From Streptomyces xanthophaeus (GTDB taxonomy: Bacteria; Actinomycetota; Actinomycetes; Streptomycetales; Streptomycetaceae), in NCBI RefSeq assembly GCF_000725805.1, contig NZ_KL647135.1, positions 62,001-126,000 of the forward strand: DNA of 64,000 nt, read 5' to 3'. The translations under genes were made by a program, and so were the position numbers. Within the stretch, counting starts at the first letter, position 1. Each line of letters begins with the position of its first letter. Under the pieces are notes generated by a model. That model did not search any database. It was not told where the DNA came from and saw nothing but the letters and a program-made list of their open reading frames with translations. Below are positions 18,718 through 25,066 of this stretch, piece by piece.

Positions 18718-19278
18718 ATGTCGCTCCCGCACGCCATCCTCACCGCGCTCCTCGAGAAGCCCTCGTCGGGGCTGGAGCTGACCCGGCGGTTCGACAGGTC
18801 GATCGGGTACTTCTGGTCCTCCACGCACCAGCAGATCTACCGCGAGCTGGGGCGGCTGGAGGAGGCCGGGCTGATCCGGGAACTGCCCAGCGAGGCACCC
18901 GTGCGCGGACAGAAGAAGGAGTACGAGGTGCTGCCCGACGGCAGCGCCGAGCTCGCCCGCTGGGTCGACGAGAGCCAGGACCCCAAGCCGCTGCGTGACG
19001 CGCTGCTGCTGCGGATCCGGGCGGCGGCGGTCGTCGGGCCGCTGCGGCTCGCTCCGGAACTGCGGCGCCATCTGGAGCTGCACCGGGAGCAGTTGGCGAA
19101 GTACGAGGCGATCGAGGCGAAGGACTTCCCGCCGGAGCGGGACGCCGTGGAGGACCGGCTGCGCCGTCTCGTCCTGCACGGCGGGATCGCCCTGGAGACC
19201 TTCTGGCTGAGCTGGCTGGAGGAGGCGCTCGCCGAGGTCGAGGACATGACGCCGCCGGACGGCCCCGCCACAGCCTGA
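18718..19278 (+). CDS. PadR family transcriptional regulator
   Basis: A 186-residue DNA-binding protein. The N-terminal winged helix (about residues 1-85) has the PadR layout: LPHAILTALLEKPSSGLEL, then FWSSTHQQIYRELGRLEEAG as the recognition region, and the wing GQKKEYEVLPDG. The C-terminal coiled dimerisation region (about 95-175) places it with the Vir-type, PadR-s1-like group. PadR proteins usually repress a neighbouring transporter or stress gene in response to an aromatic or drug ligand. It is 41 bp after cbiO on the same strand, but no target is obvious. Confidence 0.92.
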   Translation: MSLPHAILTALLEKPSSGLELTRRFDRSIGYFWSSTHQQIYRELGRLEEAGLIRELPSEAPVRGQKKEYEVLPDGSAELARWVDESQDPKPLRDALLLRIRAAAVVGPLRLAPELRRHLELHREQLAKYEAIEAKDFPPERDAVEDRLRRLVLHGGIALETFWLSWLEEALAEVEDMTPPDGPATA

Positions 19279-19286
19279 CGCGCCCC

Positions 19287-19306
19287 CGCCCCGGGCAGAT
19301 GGGGCG
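19287..19306. terminator. Short hairpin between convergent padR-family and EF-hand genes
   Basis: CGCCCC (19287-19292) pairs with GGGGCG (19301-19306) around an eight-base loop, nine bp after the PadR stop. It is a modest stem that could serve either strand. Confidence 0.45.
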
Positions 19307-19334
19307 ACGGCGCGTGCGAGGGACGGAGCGGTGC

Positions 19335-19547
19335 CTACTTGTTCAGGGCGGCCCAGAACTCGTCGAAGCTCAGCAGGCCGTCGCCGTTCGCGTCCTTGGA
19401 GGCGACCACGGCGTCCGCGACCGAACCGGTGACGTACGCGTCGCCCATCGCCTTCATGGCCGCGCTGTACTCGTCGGCCGTGATGAAGCCGTCACCGTTC
19501 ACGTCGAACCGGTTGAACGTCGTCCGTGCGCTCTCGATGTCCGCCAC
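19335..19547 (-). CDS. Small EF-hand calcium-binding protein (CabB/CabD-like)
   Basis: A 70-residue cytosolic protein made of two EF-hands. The loops are DVNGDGFITADE and DANGDGLLSFDE, each with the Asp-x-Asn-Gly-Asp-Gly calcium ligands and the closing glutamate, so both sites look functional. Size and pattern match the Streptomyces Cab calmodulin-like proteins. GTG 19547 with AAGGGG upstream is the start; the longer frame lacks family character. It stands alone, convergent with the PadR gene and divergent from the cyclodipeptide synthase gene. Confidence 0.9.
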   Translation of the reverse strand: MADIESARTTFNRFDVNGDGFITADEYSAAMKAMGDAYVTGSVADAVVASKDANGDGLLSFDEFWAALNK

Positions 19548-19653
19548 TGGGTCCACCCCTTCTTGGTGCTTGTTGACCGGCTCAGGGTAGCGGCCCCCGG
19601 GGGGCTCCCCCGCCTCGGGTCCCGTTCGAGCGGCAGATAGAAATTCAATTACC

Positions 19654-19670
19654 CTTCCGTAATGCGGAAG
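19654..19670. promoter_or_regulatory. Inverted repeat in the AT-rich region upstream of the cyclodipeptide synthase gene
   Basis: CTTCCG (19654-19659) and CGGAAG (19665-19670) form a six-bp inverted repeat with a five-base spacer, inside the AT-rich stretch from about 19638 to 19735. This is about 115 bp before the synthase ATG. It is a candidate operator; its strength is modest. Confidence 0.4.
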
Positions 19671-19783
19671 CGATAATTCCAGCCAACAAATCCAGCCCGG
19701 ACTTGTCACGCTCCGGGATCACGGCATAACGTACTGACATTGCCGCCACACCAGGAGCGCAGGGCTCCCAGGGACAAGCGGCA

Positions 19784-20605
19784 ATGAGGGCGATCACACA
19801 GGTGACGATCACAGTCGACGCATCATTCGAAGTTCTGCCCTTCACCCGCACTTGCCGCCATATCTGGGAAGACGGCGACCATGTGCTCATCGGAGTGAGT
19901 CCTGGCAACAGCTACTTCAGTTCCGAGCGCATCACCAGCCTCGCCCAGTGGGCCACGACCCGCTTCGCGCAGGTCGACTTCGTTTACGCAGACCTGCACG
20001 TGGACCGGATGTTCGCCGCCTTCGGCTATACCCGGGAACACGCGGAGAAGCGCGCCACGAAGGAGATCAAGGCGGTCCGGCGACGGATACTCAAGGGCGT
20101 GGAGGAATCAGGGCCCTCCCACGCCGAGATCCGCGTCAGGGCACTTTCGGAGTTCCAGGAGAACCCCGTATATCAACTACTGCACCGACGCGTGCTGCAT
20201 TTTCTGGAGACCGACGACGTATTCCGCAAGGGCTGCGAGGAAATGGCCCTTCATTTTGTCGGCTCCAAGTTGCCGGAAGGTGAATCGATCACAGCCGCAC
20301 AGTTGCAGGTCTGTTTCGATTACATGGCGGCCGAGCTCCCGTTCTTCGTGGACACCCCGAGCATTCTCGACGTGCCGTCCTCGGTGGCGGCCTACCACGT
20401 CAAGATGCCGATGACGGACGTCCTCTTCGCGCGCGGTGGGGGACTGCGCGCGACCAGGAACCAGGCGTACGCCGTCGTACGGCCCGAGGCCGCCGAGTCC
20501 GTCCGCGAGGTGCCCGGGGACGGCGTGCCCGAAGGCCGGGCACCGCACCACAGCGTGAACCACGTACCGACCGAAAGGACCGTCGATGAGCGTCGAGCAG
20601 CTTGA
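19784..20605 (+). CDS. Cyclodipeptide synthase, NYH subfamily
   Basis: A 273-residue enzyme that takes amino acids from two aminoacyl-tRNAs and joins them into a cyclic dipeptide (2,5-diketopiperazine). The catalytic serine is Ser39 in LIGVSPGNSYFS, with Asn42 beside it. Tyr180 and Glu184 lie in FDYMAAELPFF, and Tyr204-His205 in SSVAAYHVKMP. These equal AlbC residues Ser37, Asn40, Tyr178, Glu182, Tyr202 and His203 with a constant shift of two, which assigns the NYH subfamily. Basic helix KEIKAVRRRILKG (about 93-105) fits tRNA binding. The C-terminal tail of about 40 residues beyond the AlbC end overlaps the next gene. ATG 19784 has AGGGA upstream. Compared with AlbC from memory, pocket positions 67 (Val to Ala) and 185 (Leu to Phe) appear changed, so the product need not be cyclo(Phe-Leu). 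The amino acids used are not predictable here. Confidence 0.93.
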   Translation: MRAITQVTITVDASFEVLPFTRTCRHIWEDGDHVLIGVSPGNSYFSSERITSLAQWATTRFAQVDFVYADLHVDRMFAAFGYTREHAEKRATKEIKAVRRRILKGVEESGPSHAEIRVRALSEFQENPVYQLLHRRVLHFLETDDVFRKGCEEMALHFVGSKLPEGESITAAQLQVCFDYMAAELPFFVDTPSILDVPSSVAAYHVKMPMTDVLFARGGGLRATRNQAYAVVRPEAAESVREVPGDGVPEGRAPHHSVNHVPTERTVDERRAA

Positions 20606-21824
20606 GGGACAGGGGACGCAGGAGCAGCCGCTCCTCGACTTCCCGCTCTCACGGCGCGGTGACGTGCTTCCCGAGGAGTGCGGCTGGCTGCGCGAGAAGG
20701 CCCCGGTCGCCAAGGTCCGGACCCTGACCGGGGACCCGGCCTGGCTGGTGAGCAGTTACGCACTGGCCAAGCAGGTGCTGGAGGACGAGCGGTTCAGCCT
20801 CAAGGACACGGCGAACGCCGGGGTCCCCCGCCAGTACGCGCTGACGATCCCGCCCGAGGTCGTCAACAACATGGGCAACATCAACAGCGCCGGCCTGCGC
20901 AACGCGGTGATGAAGGCGCTCAACCCGCGCCAGAAGGGCCTCCAGGACTGGCTGCGCGCCAAGGCCGGGGAGCTCGTCGACCAGATCGTGGCCGAGGGCG
21001 GCCCGGCCGACCTCCGGGCGGGGTTCGCCGACCCCTTCTCGGCGGCGCTGCACTGTCAGGTGCTCGGGGTGCCCTTCGAGGACTGGCGCCGGCTGATGTC
21101 GGGGCTGGACGTGGCCTTCATGACCGCGCGCGAACCCTTCGCCGACTCGGCGCTCAACTGGTACAAGGACGTGGGCTACTTCTCCGACCAGCTCCGCGCC
21201 CAGCTCGCACTGCCTGCCGAGGAGCGTACGGGGCTCCTCGGCAAGTTCGCGGACCTCAAGGAGGCCGACCCGGAGTCGGCGCACCTGACCGACGACATGT
21301 TCGCCACCGTGGCCGTCTCGCTCTTCGGCGCGGGCGCGGTCTCCACCTCGGCCTTCCTGGTCCTGGCGGTGCTCGCCCTGCTCCAGAAGCCGGAGCTGAT
21401 CGGGTACCTGCGCGAGCACCCGGAACGCATGGGCGCGGCCGTGGACGAGCTGCTGCGCTGGAACCTGTCGGTCGGCGACGGCCTGCCGCGCATCGCCCTG
21501 GCGGACGTCCAGGTCGGTGACGTGCTGGTCAAGGAGGGCGAGCTGGTCCTCGTACTGCTGGAGGGGGCCAACTTCGACCCGGAGGCGTTCGAGCGTCCGG
21601 ACGAACTGGACCTGGGGCGCGAGAGCAAGAACGCCAACCTCGCCTTCGGCGCCGGCCGGCACTTCTGCCCGGCGTCCGCGCTGGGCCGTGCGCACGCCGA
21701 GATCGCCCTGGAGGTGCTGGTCGACCGGCTGCCGGAGCTGCGGCTCGCGGTGCCCGCGGAGAACCTCGTCTGGCGCACCGGCTTCATCAAGCGGCTTCCG
21801 GAGCGGCTTCCCGTGGCCTGGTAG
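20586..21824 (+). CDS. Cytochrome P450, predicted cyclodipeptide-tailoring
   Basis: A 412-residue soluble bacterial P450. Visible landmarks: the I-helix oxygen-activation stretch GAGAVSTS with Thr254; the K-helix E-x-x-R as ELLRWN; and the heme loop FGAGRHFCPASALGRAH with the thiolate Cys361. The usual Gly two after the cysteine is Ala. The ATG lies 20 bp inside the cyclodipeptide synthase frame with AAAGGA upstream, so the two proteins are translationally coupled. Known P450s in such pairs (CYP121, guanine-coupling and dimerising enzymes) carry out C-C or C-N coupling on the diketopiperazine; which of these applies here is unknown. Ferredoxin and reductase genes are not in the locus. Confidence 0.93.
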   Translation: MSVEQLEGQGTQEQPLLDFPLSRRGDVLPEECGWLREKAPVAKVRTLTGDPAWLVSSYALAKQVLEDERFSLKDTANAGVPRQYALTIPPEVVNNMGNINSAGLRNAVMKALNPRQKGLQDWLRAKAGELVDQIVAEGGPADLRAGFADPFSAALHCQVLGVPFEDWRRLMSGLDVAFMTAREPFADSALNWYKDVGYFSDQLRAQLALPAEERTGLLGKFADLKEADPESAHLTDDMFATVAVSLFGAGAVSTSAFLVLAVLALLQKPELIGYLREHPERMGAAVDELLRWNLSVGDGLPRIALADVQVGDVLVKEGELVLVLLEGANFDPEAFERPDELDLGRESKNANLAFGAGRHFCPASALGRAHAEIALEVLVDRLPELRLAVPAENLVWRTGFIKRLPERLPVAW

Positions 21825-21848
21825 CGAGGCGGCGGACGGGCGCATGCC

Positions 21849-21883
21849 GGTGTCCCGGGAGCTGTGCGAGCTCCCGGGGCACC
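21849..21883. terminator. Hairpin between the convergent P450 and beta-propeller genes
   Basis: Arms 21849-21863 and 21869-21883 pair over 15 positions with one G-T pair and a five-base loop. It begins 24 bp after the P450 stop and ends 20 bp before the opposing stop, so it is a likely bidirectional terminator. Confidence 0.82.
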
Positions 21884-21902
21884 GCTGCGTCCGGCGGCAG
21901 TA

Positions 21903-23090
21903 CTAGCGGAAGATGCCGGTGTGGCCGAGGGAGTAGCGGCCGGGCTGCGGGTACACGGCGAGGCCGTGCGGACCGCCGCCGACCGGGATGCGGGCCAGCT
22001 GCTTGCCGGTCACGGTGTCGATCGCGTAGACCTCGGCGTTGTAACGGCCGGACAGCCACAGCACCTTGCCGTCCGCGGAGACGCCGCCCATGTCCGGGCT
22101 GCCGCCGTCCGGCAGCTCCCACTTCTTGGTGAGCTTGCTCTGCGTGAAGTCGAAGACGGAGATGCTGCCCTCGCCCCGGTTGGAGACGTACATCTCCTTG
22201 GAGTCCCGGCTGACGTACAGACCGTGGCAGCCCTTTCCGGTGGGGAGCAGCTTGGGCGTCTCGAAGGTGTCTCCGCTGAGGACCCACATGCCGTGCGCCA
22301 TCATGTCGGCGATGTAGAAGGTCTTTCCGTCGGGCGAGACCTTGACGTCCTGCGGCATGGCGCCCTCGAAGGGCAGTTTCTGCTGCCCGACGACCTCCAT
22401 CCGCTCGGTGTCGACCTTGAGCAGTTCGCCCGAGAACTCGCAGCTCACGATGAAGTACCGGCCGTCGGCGGAGAAATCGGCATGGTTGACGCCGAAGCAG
22501 GTCACGGGGACGGTCTTGACCCGGTCCATGGTGTGCGGATCGCGGAAGACCAGCTCCTTGTCCAACGAGGCCATGACGATGGCGTACTTGCCGTTGGGCG
22601 TGAAGTACAGGTTGTACGGGTCGTGCACCTCGACGGGCTGGCCGGCCTCGCCGGTGGCCGGGTTGATGGGGGTGAGGGTGTGGCCGCGGTTGTTGTTGAC
22701 CCACAGCGTCTTCATGTCCCAGGAGGGGACCACGTGCTGGGGCTGGACGCCGACCGGGATGGTGTCGATGACCTTGTACGTCGCCGGGTCGATGACGGAC
22801 ACCGTGTTGGAGTCGGTGTTCGGCACGTAGACGCGGGACGGGAAGTCCTTGACCACCGGCGAGAGCTGGTTGGGCCGGTCCGCCGCGTACACGTCCTTCG
22901 GATCGAGGAGCGGTGGCATTCCGGGCAGGCCGGGCGGGGCGGCCGGGACGGCCTTGACGGGCTTGGCCGGGCCCTTGGTGCCGAGTGCCTCGGCGGGTCC
23001 CTTTTCGGCTGATCCGCAGCCGGCCAGGGCGGCGAGGACCAGACCGGCGAGCAGCACGGTGGCCTTCCGGGGAAGGCGGACGGTCGTCAT
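21903..23090 (-). CDS. Beta-propeller (YVTN/YncE-like) lipoprotein
   Basis: A 395-residue predicted lipoprotein. The leader ends in LAALAGC, so Cys25 would be lipidated. After a Pro/Ala-rich linker (to about residue 60) the protein is built of repeats of about 42 residues with YVTN-type motifs, e.g. SRVYVPNTDSNTVSVIDPAT and EMYVSNRGEGSISVFDF, consistent with a seven-bladed propeller. Such proteins usually act as binding platforms; no catalytic residues are evident. ATG 23090 overlaps the stop of the upstream NodB-like gene by ATGA, so the two proteins are co-translated and may act together at the cell surface. Confidence 0.88.
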   Translation of the reverse strand: MTTVRLPRKATVLLAGLVLAALAGCGSAEKGPAEALGTKGPAKPVKAVPAAPPGLPGMPPLLDPKDVYAADRPNQLSPVVKDFPSRVYVPNTDSNTVSVIDPATYKVIDTIPVGVQPQHVVPSWDMKTLWVNNNRGHTLTPINPATGEAGQPVEVHDPYNLYFTPNGKYAIVMASLDKELVFRDPHTMDRVKTVPVTCFGVNHADFSADGRYFIVSCEFSGELLKVDTERMEVVGQQKLPFEGAMPQDVKVSPDGKTFYIADMMAHGMWVLSGDTFETPKLLPTGKGCHGLYVSRDSKEMYVSNRGEGSISVFDFTQSKLTKKWELPDGGSPDMGGVSADGKVLWLSGRYNAEVYAIDTVTGKQLARIPVGGGPHGLAVYPQPGRYSLGHTGIFR

Positions 23091-23872
23091 GGGGTCAGCA
23101 GCTCCGTGGTGGTCACCGCGCGCAGTTCGCGGCGCGCGAGTTCTTCGAGGAGGGGCGGCATCGCGTCGACCGTGTCCGCGTAGCCGAAGTGCAGGCTCAC
23201 CACCGATCCGCTGCGGATCGTCCCGATGACGGTGCGGATCACGGCCGCGGCACCGGGCGAGGTGAAGTCGAGGGAGTCCACGTCGTACGAGAGGACGTGC
23301 GGGTAGCCCGCCCGCTGGGCCAGCTTCTGGACGAGCGGGGTCGCGTACTGGGTCTGGGAGGGCCGGAACCAGGTGCCGATGGAGCCGGTGAGGCGCCTCA
23401 GCCGCTGGGCGCAGCCGGTGATCTCGGCGTAGGCCTCCGCCTCCGGCATGGAGTTGACGGCGAGGTGGCGCTGGGTGTGGTTGCCCAGTTCGTGGCCGCC
23501 GTCGAGGATGCGGCGGGCCAGCTCCGGGTGGGCGTCGAGCCAGCTGCCGATCGCCAGTACGGTGACCCGCGCGCCCGCGCGCTCGGCCTCGGCCAGGACC
23601 GACCGGGCCGTGGCGGGGTCCCCGTTGCCGTGGAAGGTCAGGGCGACCCTGGGCCGGTCGCGCGGGCCGTGGCCGATCTCCACGGGCTGCCCGGCGAACC
23701 GGCGCGGCGCGGCGGCGGGGGCGGGCCTGTCCGGGGCGGCCCGGGCCGGGGTGGAGCCTGCGGGGGACGGCGTGGCGGTACGGCCACCCGTGCCGCAGGC
23801 GGCGGTGAGGGCACCGGCGGCGACCACCGCTCCGGCGCGCAGGGCCGTACGGCGGTCTGGGTAACAGAGCAC
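23087..23872 (-). CDS. NodB-fold polysaccharide deacetylase-like lipoprotein with altered first motif
   Basis: A 261-residue exported protein. Its leader has a twin arginine (RRTALRAG) and a lipobox ending at Cys26 (LTAACG), suggesting Tat export and lipidation. The NodB barrel follows. Motif 2 is intact (NHTQRH, His132 and His136) and the later motifs are recognisable as WFRPSQ, DVDSLDF and SLHFG. In motif 1 the catalytic pair Asp-Asp is replaced by His81-Gly82 (LTFHGNGD), and motif 3 has Ser for the aromatic residue. Metal chemistry is therefore probably changed or lost. The GTG start at 23872 has no clear Shine-Dalgarno, so the true start is uncertain. It is the first gene of a two-gene unit with the propeller lipoprotein. 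Confidence 0.82.
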   Translation of the reverse strand: MLCYPDRRTALRAGAVVAAGALTAACGTGGRTATPSPAGSTPARAAPDRPAPAAAPRRFAGQPVEIGHGPRDRPRVALTFHGNGDPATARSVLAEAERAGARVTVLAIGSWLDAHPELARRILDGGHELGNHTQRHLAVNSMPEAEAYAEITGCAQRLRRLTGSIGTWFRPSQTQYATPLVQKLAQRAGYPHVLSYDVDSLDFTSPGAAAVIRTVIGTIRSGSVVSLHFGYADTVDAMPPLLEELARRELRAVTTTELLTP

Positions 23873-24013
23873 CTGCCCATTTAAGGGGTGGATGCCGCTA
23901 AAGGTAATGATTGACCCAATTCGAGACTCCGCCAGAAGTCCCTCGCCCGGCGGTGCGCCCGCTATGCGATCAACGAATTACACAGAGCGGTTGATAGTTA
24001 TTCACTGATTGCG

Positions 24014-24047
24014 AGGTGAGTGGCCCACCTCACCTAAGATTTAGGTG
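24014..24047. promoter_or_regulatory. Overlapping palindromes, candidate operator
   Basis: CACCTAA (24031-24037) and TTAGGTG (24041-24047) form a perfect seven-bp inverted repeat with a three-base spacer. It overlaps a second inverted repeat AGGTGAG/CTCACCT (24014-24020 and 24029-24035). The site is about 150 bp upstream of the NodB-like start. The half-site resembles the ACCTAA half of IdeR/DmdR iron boxes, but the halves are in the opposite orientation, so I do not call it an iron box. Confidence 0.5.
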
Positions 24048-24159
24048 GAAACTCTTAGGATATGCACACTTATGTCCGTGTTGGGACTTTTGGCGTTTGG
24101 GCTCGCGTCTGCCATAGTCGGATTCACGACTTCCCATTGACCCGAGCGAAGTCGCCCAT

Positions 24160-24238
24160 GCCGAGGATCACACCCCCACCGATCCTCGGCACACCCATGA
24201 AACCCCCGGACCGCCCCACCACGGCGCCAGGGGGTTTC
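24160..24238 (-). terminator. Two consecutive hairpins after the RsbW-like gene
   Basis: Reading the minus strand, the first stem is 24230-24238 with 24199-24207 (GAAACCCCC against GGGGGTTTC). The second is 24181-24190 with 24160-24169 (ten perfect pairs). Both follow the stop codon at 24245 closely and probably act as a double terminator. Confidence 0.8.
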
Positions 24239-24244
24239 TGGCGT

Positions 24245-24748
24245 TCAGCGGTCGGCGACGCGCATCTCGAACCAGGTGATCTTGCCGCGCGGCAGCAGGT
24301 CCGCGCCCCAGCGGTCGGAGAGCTTGTCCACGAGGAAGAGGCCCCGGCCGGTGGTGTCGAGCTCGTGGACCGGCATCAGACAGGGCAGCCCGCGCGAGGG
24401 GTCGCGCACCTCGATGCGGATCCAGCCGCGGCGGCGCAGCATCCGTAGACCGAAGGAGCGGGCCCCGGTGTGCCGGACCGCGTTGCCGACGAGCTCGGAG
24501 ACCAGCAGGACGGCGTGTTCGGCGATCTGCGGCGAGAGGCCCCACAACCGGACCACCACGCACTGGGTGAGGCGGCGGGCCGTGCCGGCCGACTCGGGCT
24601 CGGACGGCAGGGTCACTTCCGCCTCGGCCGGGTTCCCGTACAACTCCAGTGCCCTGAGGCCTTGTTCATCCTCAAGAGCCGCCGTCAGCCGCACGGCCGA
24701 AGCGCTGCTGCGCTGCCGCGGCTGTTCCACACCCTCCAGGCCCGCCAT
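24245..24748 (-). CDS. ATP-binding protein, RsbW-like anti-sigma/serine kinase family
   Basis: A 167-residue HATPase_c-fold protein of the type abundant in Streptomyces as anti-sigma factors or stand-alone serine kinases. The N-box is ELVGNAVRHTG, the G1 region RDPSRGLP is degenerate, and the G2 box is TTGRGLFLVDKLSDRWG. A 60-residue N-terminal extension precedes the fold. The frame is open to 24802, but ATG 24748 gives MAGLEGVEQPRQ, a start I remember for orthologues. There is no sigma or anti-sigma antagonist partner beside it, so its target is unknown. Confidence 0.87.
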   Translation of the reverse strand: MAGLEGVEQPRQRSSASAVRLTAALEDEQGLRALELYGNPAEAEVTLPSEPESAGTARRLTQCVVVRLWGLSPQIAEHAVLLVSELVGNAVRHTGARSFGLRMLRRRGWIRIEVRDPSRGLPCLMPVHELDTTGRGLFLVDKLSDRWGADLLPRGKITWFEMRVADR

Positions 24749-25056
24749 GCACCCATCATGGACGGCCGACCTGCCCGTCCGGGCCGTTCCGCAGGAAAAC
24801 ACCCCTCGGATTCAACTACTCCGAGGGGGTGTCTTGTCATATGCATGAGGCAAGCGGAGGCCCCTGATACCCGGGGTGACCTGCGGTGACACATCGCACC
24901 GCGGCGATCACCGTGAGTGGATCACCATCTCCCCTTAAGGCTGGCTTAAGGCCTGGCTAATCCACCCACAGGGAGGACCACCCCGTCAGCGGCCCCGCGC
25001 TCACACGGCTGCGCTCATACGGCTGTGCTCATACGGCTGTGCTCATACGGCTGCGC
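24749..25056. other. 308-bp intergenic region with a terminator and repeats
   Basis: No gene is seen. It holds a hairpin (24798-24833) and most of a 14-bp tandem repeat tract. Promoter elements of the RsbW-like gene should lie at its left end, but I could not define them. Confidence 0.55.
24798..24833 (-). terminator. Hairpin downstream of the enoyl-CoA hydratase gene
   Basis: ACACCCCTCGGA pairs with TCCGAGGGGGTGT around a nine-base loop with one bulged G; on the minus strand the stem is followed by TTTTCC. It lies about 225 bp beyond the hydratase stop and just upstream of the RsbW-like start, insulating the two genes. Confidence 0.65.
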
Positions 25057-25066
25057 TCATACGAAC
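24997..25066. repeat. Five tandem copies of a 14-bp unit across a stop codon
   Basis: Units begin at 24997, 25011, 25025, 25039 and 25053, with consensus GCGCTCATACGGCT and one or two changes per unit. The last unit contains the stop codon (25057-25059) of the enoyl-CoA hydratase gene, so the tract looks like repeated duplication of the 3' end of that gene into its untranslated region. Confidence 0.9.

Larger units (their letters stand above)
23873..24244. other. 372-bp intergenic region with AT-rich promoter and palindromes
   Basis: No gene is supported here. The part from about 23890 to 24010 is relatively AT-rich and should hold the promoter of the NodB-like operon. It contains the palindromes at 24014-24047. 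The right end holds two hairpins (24160-24190 and 24199-24238) that terminate the RsbW-like gene. Confidence 0.6.

Noticed and set aside
24014..24047. An IdeR/DmdR iron box before the NodB-like operon
   Set aside because: Only half-sites match, and they are in the opposite orientation from the TTAGG...CCTAA consensus.
24997..25066. A possible CRISPR-like array
   Set aside because: The units are contiguous 14-mers without spacers and there are no cas genes, so it is a simple tandem repeat.
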